Positions 58,564-64,000 of a DNA stretch of 64,000 nt are shown here, piece after piece (within the stretch, counting starts at the first letter, position 1; every line of letters starts with the position of its first letter). The stretch is taken from the NCBI RefSeq assembly GCF_001423405.1, contig NZ_LMNS01000008.1:1-64000 (forward strand), read 5' to 3'. The position numbers and the translations under genes are program-made. This DNA is from Methylobacterium sp. Leaf123 (GTDB taxonomy: Bacteria; Pseudomonadota; Alphaproteobacteria; Rhizobiales; Beijerinckiaceae). Under the pieces are notes generated by a model, which ran no database searches, had not been told where the DNA came from, and was given only the letters and a program-made list of their open reading frames with translations.

Positions 58564-59514
58564 ATGCCGAGCGACGCCGACCTTTCGCCTACACGCTCGT
58601 TCCAGGGCCTGATCCTCACCCTGCAGCGCTTCTGGGCGGCCAAGGGCTGTGTGATCCTCCAGCCCTACGACATGGAGGTCGGCGCCGGCACCTTCCACCC
58701 GGCCACGACCCTGCGGGCCCTCGGCCCGAAGCCCTGGAAAGCGGCTTACGTGCAGCCCTCGCGGCGGCCGAAGGACGGGCGCTACGGCGAGAACCCGAAC
58801 CGGCTTCAGCACTACTACCAGTTTCAGGTGATCCTGAAGCCGAACCCGCCGAACCTTCAGGAACTCTACCTCGCCTCGCTGGAGGCGATCGGCGTCGATC
58901 TCAAGCTCCACGACATCCGCTTCGTCGAGGACGATTGGGAAAGCCCGACGCTCGGCGCCTGGGGCCTGGGCTGGGAATGCTGGTGCGACGGGATGGAGGT
59001 GAGCCAGTTCACCTACTTCCAGCAGGTGGCCGGCTTCGAGTGCGCGCCGGTGGCCGGTGAGCTGACCTACGGCCTGGAACGCCTCGCGATGTACGTGCAG
59101 GGCGTCGAGAACGTCTACGACCTCAATTTCAACGGCGGCGAGGGCGACGAGAAGGTCACCTATGGCGACGTCTTCCTGCAGGCCGAGCAGGAATATTCGC
59201 GGCACAACTTCGAGGCCGCCGACACGAAGATGCTGTTCCGCCACTTCGCCGATGCGGAGAAGGCCTGCCGCCTCTACCTCGACGCCGGCGCCCCCGAGAG
59301 CGAGGGCGCGCGCCACCGCATCGTGCAGCCGGCCTACGACCAGTGCATCAAGGCGAGCCACGTCTTCAACCTGCTCGATGCCCGCGGCGTGATCTCGGTC
59401 ACCGAGCGCCAGAGCTACATTCTGCGCGTGCGCGAACTGGCCAAGGCCTGCGGCGCCGCATGGCTGAAGACCGACGCCGGCGGGCATTCTGGCGACCGCG
59501 CCGCGGCGGCCTGA
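58564..59514 (+). CDS. glyQ: Glycyl-tRNA synthetase alpha subunit
   Basis: A 316-residue catalytic subunit of the alpha2-beta2 glycyl-tRNA synthetase. Class II features: [39 protein letters not shown] near the start, [32 protein letters not shown] (motif 2 region), and [17 protein letters not shown] with Arg of motif 3. ATG 58564 begins [16 protein letters not shown]. The partner glyS starts at 62089, separated by two other genes, whereas in many genomes the two are adjacent. Confidence 0.96.
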   Translation: MPSDADLSPTRSFQGLILTLQRFWAAKGCVILQPYDMEVGAGTFHPATTLRALGPKPWKAAYVQPSRRPKDGRYGENPNRLQHYYQFQVILKPNPPNLQELYLASLEAIGVDLKLHDIRFVEDDWESPTLGAWGLGWECWCDGMEVSQFTYFQQVAGFECAPVAGELTYGLERLAMYVQGVENVYDLNFNGGEGDEKVTYGDVFLQAEQEYSRHNFEAADTKMLFRHFADAEKACRLYLDAGAPESEGARHRIVQPAYDQCIKASHVFNLLDARGVISVTERQSYILRVRELAKACGAAWLKTDAGGHSGDRAAAA

Positions 59515-59517
59515 GCG

Positions 59518-59949
59518 ATGCACCGCCGCTTTGTCCTCGCCGTGGCCCTCGGGCTGCTCACCGGTTCGGCCCTTGCGCAATCCGCGACCGACCCGGTGGA
59601 GACCGTGCGGGCCTTCTACGCGGCGGACAACATCAGCGCGGTGCGCTTCTACGCAAAATCACTGCGCACGCTCTACGAGCGCGACCAGGGCGAGGTCGGG
59701 CGGCTCGGATTCGCCTTCCATATCAACGGCCAGGACACCGAGCCGGGTTTCGCCAAGTCGCTGGCCCTCGCCCCGCTCTCGAACGAGGGCGACCGGGCCG
59801 AGGTGCGGGCGACCTTCCGCAACGGCGGGCCGCAGGAACTGCGCTACAACCTCGTACGCGAGGCGGGCGCCTGGAAGATCGCCAACGTCCGCTCGTTGAA
59901 GGGCGAGACCTGGGATCTTGTCGCCATCCTGTCGGCGCCGCTTCAGTAG
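59518..59949 (+). CDS. Exported DUF3828-like protein
   Basis: A 143-residue protein with a signal peptide (MHRRFVLAVALGLLTGSALAQ, cleavage after ALA) and a mature cystatin/NTF2-like alpha-beta domain: DPVETVRAFYAADNISAVRFYAKSLRTLYERD and VRATFRNGGPQELRYNLVREAGAWKIANVRS. It resembles DUF3828 proteins, whose function is unknown. It starts 4 bp after glyQ, so it is co-transcribed with it. The next gene (PhoX) begins 80 bp further on. Confidence 0.7.
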   Translation: MHRRFVLAVALGLLTGSALAQSATDPVETVRAFYAADNISAVRFYAKSLRTLYERDQGEVGRLGFAFHINGQDTEPGFAKSLALAPLSNEGDRAEVRATFRNGGPQELRYNLVREAGAWKIANVRSLKGETWDLVAILSAPLQ

Positions 59950-60029
59950 CGCGCCGAACCGCCCGTCATCGAAGCGACATCGGACGGGCGTAGGCGCGCC
60001 GCCTCTTGCAGGCTGATGAGACGCGCCCG

Positions 60030-61916
60030 ATGTCCGACACGCCCGACGCTCCGACCCTCGATGCGGTGATCGCGCACCGCTTCTCCCGGCGCGACCTGAT
60101 GCGCGGCTCGCTGGCCGCCGCACTCGCCGCCGGAATCGCGCCTCAGGCCATCTCAGCCCCCGCCGACGCCGCTGCCTTCGACTTCCCCGAACTCGCCGCC
60201 GGCATCGATGAGCATCTGCATGTGGCCGAGGGCTACGAGGCGAAGCCTCTGCTGCGCTGGGGCGATCCGCTGTTTCCCGACGCGCCGGCCTTCGACCCGC
60301 GAAAGCAGAGCAGCCAGAGCCAGGAGCGCCAGTTCGGCTACAACAACGACTTCGTCGGCTTCATCCCGCTCGGCGACGACGGCCGGCGCGGCCTGCTCGT
60401 GGTCAACCACGAATACACCAATGCCGAGCTGATGTTTCCCGGCCTCGGTGCCAGCGACCGCAAGGGCGTGATCGCCGCCTTGAGCCCGGAACAGGTCGCG
60501 GTCGAGATGGCTGCCCATGGCGGTTCGGTGGTCGAGATCGTCCGCGAGGCGGAGGGTTGGCGCCCGGTGATCGGCTCGCACTACACGCGGCGCATCACGG
60601 CGGAGACGCCGATCGCCCTCACCGGCCCGGCGGCCGGCCATCCCCGCCTCAGGACCGAGGCCGACCCGAGCGGCCGGCGCGTGCTCGGCATGGTCAATAA
60701 CTGCTCGGGCGGCGTCACACCCTGGGGGACGTGGCTCTCGGGCGAGGAGAACATCAACTACTACTTTTCCGGCGTTCTCCCGGCCGGACATGCGGAGACC
60801 GGCAACGCGAAGGCGATCGGCCTGGGCAACCCGCAATATGCCTGGAGCCGCTTCCATCCGCGCTTCGATCTCGCGCAGGCGCCGAACGAGCCGAACCGGT
60901 TCGGCTGGGTGGTCGAGATCGATCCGTTCGATCCGGGCTCGGCCCCGAAGAAGCGCACGGCGCTCGGCCGGTTCAAGCATGAGGGGGCGGCGGGCGCGCG
61001 CGCACTCGACGGGCGCTACGTCGTCTATCTCGGCGACGACGAGCGCTTTCAGCACGTCTACCGCTTCGTCAGCGAGGGCCGTGTGCAGGCCGAGCGCAGG
61101 GCCAATGCCGACCTCCTCGATTCCGGCACCCTCAGCGTCGCCCGGTTCGAGCCCGACGGCACCGGCCGCTGGCTGCCTTTGGTGCACGGGGCGAACGGGC
61201 TCGATGCGGATAACGGTTTTGCCAGCCAGGCCGACGTGCTGATCGAGGCCCGCCGCGCCGCCAAAAGGCTCGGCGCCACGCCGATGGACCGGCCCGAGGA
61301 CATCGAGGCGAACCCGCGCACCGGCCGCGTCTATGTGATGCTCACCAACAATTCGAAGCGCGCCGCCGACCAGACCGACCCCGCCAACCCCCGCGGCCCC
61401 AACGCCTTCGGCCACGTCATCGAGATCGCCCCCGACGGCACCGACCAAGCCGCCGAGACCTTCCGCTGGGAGGTGCTGGTGCGCTGCGGCGACCCGGCCA
61501 AGCCCGAGGTGAAGGCGAGCTTTTCCGCGCTCACCACCGAGAACGGCTGGTTCGGCATGCCCGACAACTGCACCTTCGATGGGCGCGGCCGCCTCTGGAT
61601 CGCCACCGACGGCAACAACCGCCGCGCCACCGGCCGGGCCGACGGCATCTGGGCGGTGGAGACGGAGGGCCCGCGCCGGGGTACGGCCCGCCACTTCCTG
61701 CGGGTGCCGGTGGGCGCCGAGATGTGCGGCCCCTGCTTCACCCCCGATGACGAGACCTTCTTCGTCGCCGTCCAGCATCCCGGCGAGCCCGATGAGGACG
61801 GCGCACTCGGCTCCTACGAAAGGCCCTCGACCCGCTGGCCGGATTTTTCACCCGACCTGCCGCCGCGGCCGTCTGTCGTGGCGGTGCGGCGGATGGGCGG
61901 CGGGCGAATCGGGTGA
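60030..61916 (+). CDS. PhoX-family alkaline phosphatase (Tat-exported, DUF839)
   Basis: A 628-residue protein. The twin-arginine signal is RFSRRDLMRGSLAAALAAGIAPQA (residues about 25-48), so it is exported folded through Tat. The large DUF839/PhoX beta-propeller holds LLVVNHEYTNAELMF, NNCSGGVTPWGTWLSGEENINYYF (active-site region), DDERFQHVYRF, NPRTGRVYVMLTNN and EMCGPCFTPDDETFFVAVQHPGE. PhoX enzymes use calcium and iron and release phosphate from organic esters. ATG 60030 is preferred to TTG 60006. A phosphate-starvation role is expected, but no Pho box was recognised. Confidence 0.92.
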   Translation: MSDTPDAPTLDAVIAHRFSRRDLMRGSLAAALAAGIAPQAISAPADAAAFDFPELAAGIDEHLHVAEGYEAKPLLRWGDPLFPDAPAFDPRKQSSQSQERQFGYNNDFVGFIPLGDDGRRGLLVVNHEYTNAELMFPGLGASDRKGVIAALSPEQVAVEMAAHGGSVVEIVREAEGWRPVIGSHYTRRITAETPIALTGPAAGHPRLRTEADPSGRRVLGMVNNCSGGVTPWGTWLSGEENINYYFSGVLPAGHAETGNAKAIGLGNPQYAWSRFHPRFDLAQAPNEPNRFGWVVEIDPFDPGSAPKKRTALGRFKHEGAAGARALDGRYVVYLGDDERFQHVYRFVSEGRVQAERRANADLLDSGTLSVARFEPDGTGRWLPLVHGANGLDADNGFASQADVLIEARRAAKRLGATPMDRPEDIEANPRTGRVYVMLTNNSKRAADQTDPANPRGPNAFGHVIEIAPDGTDQAAETFRWEVLVRCGDPAKPEVKASFSALTTENGWFGMPDNCTFDGRGRLWIATDGNNRRATGRADGIWAVETEGPRRGTARHFLRVPVGAEMCGPCFTPDDETFFVAVQHPGEPDEDGALGSYERPSTRWPDFSPDLPPRPSVVAVRRMGGGRIG

Positions 61917-62088
61917 CGGGGCTGTCATCGCGCGGCTCGGCGTCAGCGATCCAGGGACTTCGCGCGATCGGGAACGGTCGCGCTCTGGATCGCTTCGCGG
62001 ACGCCTGCGATGACGAACGAGTGGCGGTGACAGACCGGGCGCATCTCCCGTCTCGACGCGGCCCGAACGGGCGGCTATTCCCGCGCGC

Positions 62089-64000
62089 ATGCCTGACCTT
62101 CTGCTCGAACTCCGCTCCGAAGAGATCCCCGCGCGCATGCAGCGGCGTGCGGCCGAGGATCTGAAGAAGCTCGTCACCGACGCGCTGGTGGAGCGCGGTT
62201 TCCTCTACGAGGGCGCCAAGGCCTTCGCGACGCCGCGGCGGCTGGCGCTGCACGTGGCCGGGCTGCCTGCCCGCGGCGAGGCCGTGCGCGAGGAGCGGCG
62301 CGGTCCCCGCGTCGGCGCGCCGGAGGCCGCCGTGCAGGGCTTCCTGAAGAGCGCGGGGCTGTCGAGCCTCGATCAGGCCACCACCGTCACCGATCCGAAG
62401 AAGGGCGAGTTCTACCTCGCGGTGATCGAGCGGCCCGGCCGCGAGACGCTGGACGTGCTGGCCGAGATTCTGCCGGGCATCATCAAGAGCTTCCCCTGGC
62501 CGAAATCGATGCGCTGGGGCGCGGCCTCGGCGCAGCCCGGAAGCTTGCGCTGGGTGCGCCCGCTGCAATCCATCGTCGCCACCTTCGGCCCCGAGACCGA
62601 GACGCCGGAAGTCGTGCCGTTCTCGGTCGATGGCATCACGGCGGGCACGGTCACGCGCGGCCACCGCTTCCTCGCGCCCGAACCCTTCGAGGTGCGCCGC
62701 TTCGACGATTACGTGCCGGCGCTGGAGCGCGCCGAGGTGATCCTCGATGCCGACCGGCGCAAGGACATCATCCTGCACGACGCCAAGGATCTCGCCTTCG
62801 CCCGCGGCCTCGACCTCGTGGAGGACGAGGGCCTGCTGGAAGAGGTGGCCGGGCTGGTGGAGCGGCCCGTGGTGCTGATGGGCTCCTTTGAGGAGCGCTT
62901 CCTGGAGATCCCCGCCGAGGCGATCCGGGCGACGATCCGCGCCAACCAGAAGTGTTTCGTGTTGCGCAAATCCGGCTCGGACGAGCTGGCGCCGGCCTTC
63001 GTGCTGGTCTCGAACCTCGTTGCGTCGGATGGCGGCGCTGCGATCACCGCCGGCAACGAGCGCGTGGTGCGGGCCCGCCTCTCGGACGCACGCTTCTTCT
63101 GGGAGACCGACAAGGCGACGAAGCTGGAGGACCGCCTCCCAAAGCTCGATTCGATCGTCTTCCACGAGAAGCTCGGCACGCAAGGCGAGCGTGTCGCCCG
63201 CATCGCCGCGCTCGCACAGGAAATTGCGCCGCTGGTGGGCGCCGACCCGGCGCTCGCCGAGCGCGCGGCCCGGCTCGCCAAGGCCGACCTCGTCACCGAG
63301 ATGGTCGGCGAGTTTCCGGAATTGCAGGGCCTGATGGGCCGCAAATACGCGGCGCTTCAGGGCGAGCACCCGAGCGTCGCCGCGGCGATCGAGGAGCATT
63401 ACAAGCCGGTGGGCCCGAGCGACCGCGTGCCGACCGATCCGGTCTCCATCGCCGTGGCGCTGGCCGACAAGCTCGATACGCTCGTGGGGTTTTGGGCGAT
63501 CGATGAGAAGCCGACGGGGAGTAAAGACCCGTATGCGCTGCGGCGCGCAGCGTTGGGTGTGACTCGGCTTGTTCTCACGTCTCACTCGCGCATTCATCTG
63601 ATCGAATTGGCAAAGAAACTGGTTGGAGTTTTCGAAGGAAGCATTTCGGAAGATTCTATATGGCGTGTTGCCGCTACTTCTTCCGATGAATTTGCTACCA
63701 AGCCATTTGATCGAGAGGAAATGCTGGCGATGATTGCTAGCGATCTCCTCGCCTTCTTCGCCGATCGCCTCAAAGTTTACCTGCGCGACCAGGGCGCCCG
63801 CCACGACCTGATCGACGCGGTCTTCGCCCTACCCGGCCAGGACGATCTGCTGCTCGTCGTCCGCCGCGTCGAGGCGTTGGGCGAATTCCTGAGCACGGAT
63901 GACGGAAAAAACCTGCTCGCCGGCTACAAGCGCGCGGCCAACATCCTGCGCATCGAGGAGAAGAAGGACGGCCGCGCCTATGACGAGGCCCCCGATGCGG
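62089..64000 (+). CDS. glyS: Glycyl-tRNA synthetase beta subunit (partial, runs past window)
   Basis: The beta subunit starts at ATG 62089 with [29 protein letters not shown] and is still open at 64000 (637 codons of about 690-720). Recognisable blocks: [100 protein letters not shown] and [14 protein letters not shown]. Codon use switches to AT-rich at about 63540-63775 inside a normally variable segment (residues about 485-560) and returns to GC-rich at [30 protein letters not shown]. The frame is intact through the patch. No clear Shine-Dalgarno precedes the start. Confidence 0.95.
   Translation, partial: MPDLLLELRSEEIPARMQRRAAEDLKKLVTDALVERGFLYEGAKAFATPRRLALHVAGLPARGEAVREERRGPRVGAPEAAVQGFLKSAGLSSLDQATTVTDPKKGEFYLAVIERPGRETLDVLAEILPGIIKSFPWPKSMRWGAASAQPGSLRWVRPLQSIVATFGPETETPEVVPFSVDGITAGTVTRGHRFLAPEPFEVRRFDDYVPALERAEVILDADRRKDIILHDAKDLAFARGLDLVEDEGLLEEVAGLVERPVVLMGSFEERFLEIPAEAIRATIRANQKCFVLRKSGSDELAPAFVLVSNLVASDGGAAITAGNERVVRARLSDARFFWETDKATKLEDRLPKLDSIVFHEKLGTQGERVARIAALAQEIAPLVGADPALAERAARLAKADLVTEMVGEFPELQGLMGRKYAALQGEHPSVAAAIEEHYKPVGPSDRVPTDPVSIAVALADKLDTLVGFWAIDEKPTGSKDPYALRRAALGVTRLVLTSHSRIHLIELAKKLVGVFEGSISEDSIWRVAATSSDEFATKPFDREEMLAMIASDLLAFFADRLKVYLRDQGARHDLIDAVFALPGQDDLLLVVRRVEALGEFLSTDDGKNLLAGYKRAANILRIEEKKDGRAYDEAPDA

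Overview
The window is 64 kb of high-GC, gene-dense chromosomal DNA from an alphaproteobacterium, most likely a Methylobacterium/Methylorubrum relative (M. extorquens type). The evidence is a formaldehyde-activating-enzyme (Fae) paralogue, the dimeric eukaryote-like NADP isocitrate dehydrogenase, an NDUFS4-like complex I subunit, an LOV histidine kinase, many GTG/TTG starts and several families of palindromic intergenic repeats. Most of it is core chromosome. Accessory or foreign-looking material is limited to a few spots: 16.85-17.64 kb, 38.5-39.7 kb, 43.0-43.8 kb and a patch in glyS near 63.55-63.77 kb.

Layout. 0-7 kb: end of an unknown gene, pdeM with its Lhr-like helicase (which carries an in-frame palindromic element), an HSL-type esterase, a DUF6460-like membrane protein and the glycolate oxidase Fe-S subunit glcF. 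7-17 kb: a single-domain response regulator, metZ with an L,D-transpeptidase, a chemoreceptor, an MDR oxidoreductase, trmJ, the Fae paralogue and icd. 16.8-19.6 kb: an AT-rich membrane-anchored receiver protein, a small KGG-rich basic protein and the LOV hybrid kinase. 19.8-26.5 kb: glgX, a SHOCT protein, a spore-photoproduct-lyase-like radical SAM enzyme with a deaminase, the NDUFS4-like subunit, tRNA-Pro(UGG) and a GST. 26.5-38 kb: redox enzymes, two MFS transporters, an SDR, a SWIB-domain protein, two PRC-barrel proteins, an ABC exporter and threonine aldolase.

38-49 kb: a secreted M10 metalloprotease fused to RTX repeats and a Hint domain, parE, a toxin-antitoxin pair whose VapC-like toxin has an in-frame stop, an orphan cyclic-peptide-type ABC exporter, an SPFH protein and a flavin monooxygenase. 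49-64 kb: small hypothetical proteins, a large TPR protein, ispE facing a long-chain polyprenyl diphosphate synthase, an NPPF-type methyltransferase, an S49 peptidase, an NTF2-like/TetR pair with paired operator-like palindromes, and glyQ and glyS (the latter running off the window) separated by a small secreted protein and a PhoX-type phosphatase.

No single large gene cluster dominates. The points most worth a second look are the M10-RTX-Hint fusion, the AT-rich receiver orphan, the Fae paralogue without the expected catalytic histidine, the palindromic element translated inside the helicase, the broken VapC beside a triple-repeat operator, the AT-rich patch inside glyS, and a family of about 103-bp repeats that sit at the 3' ends of genes.
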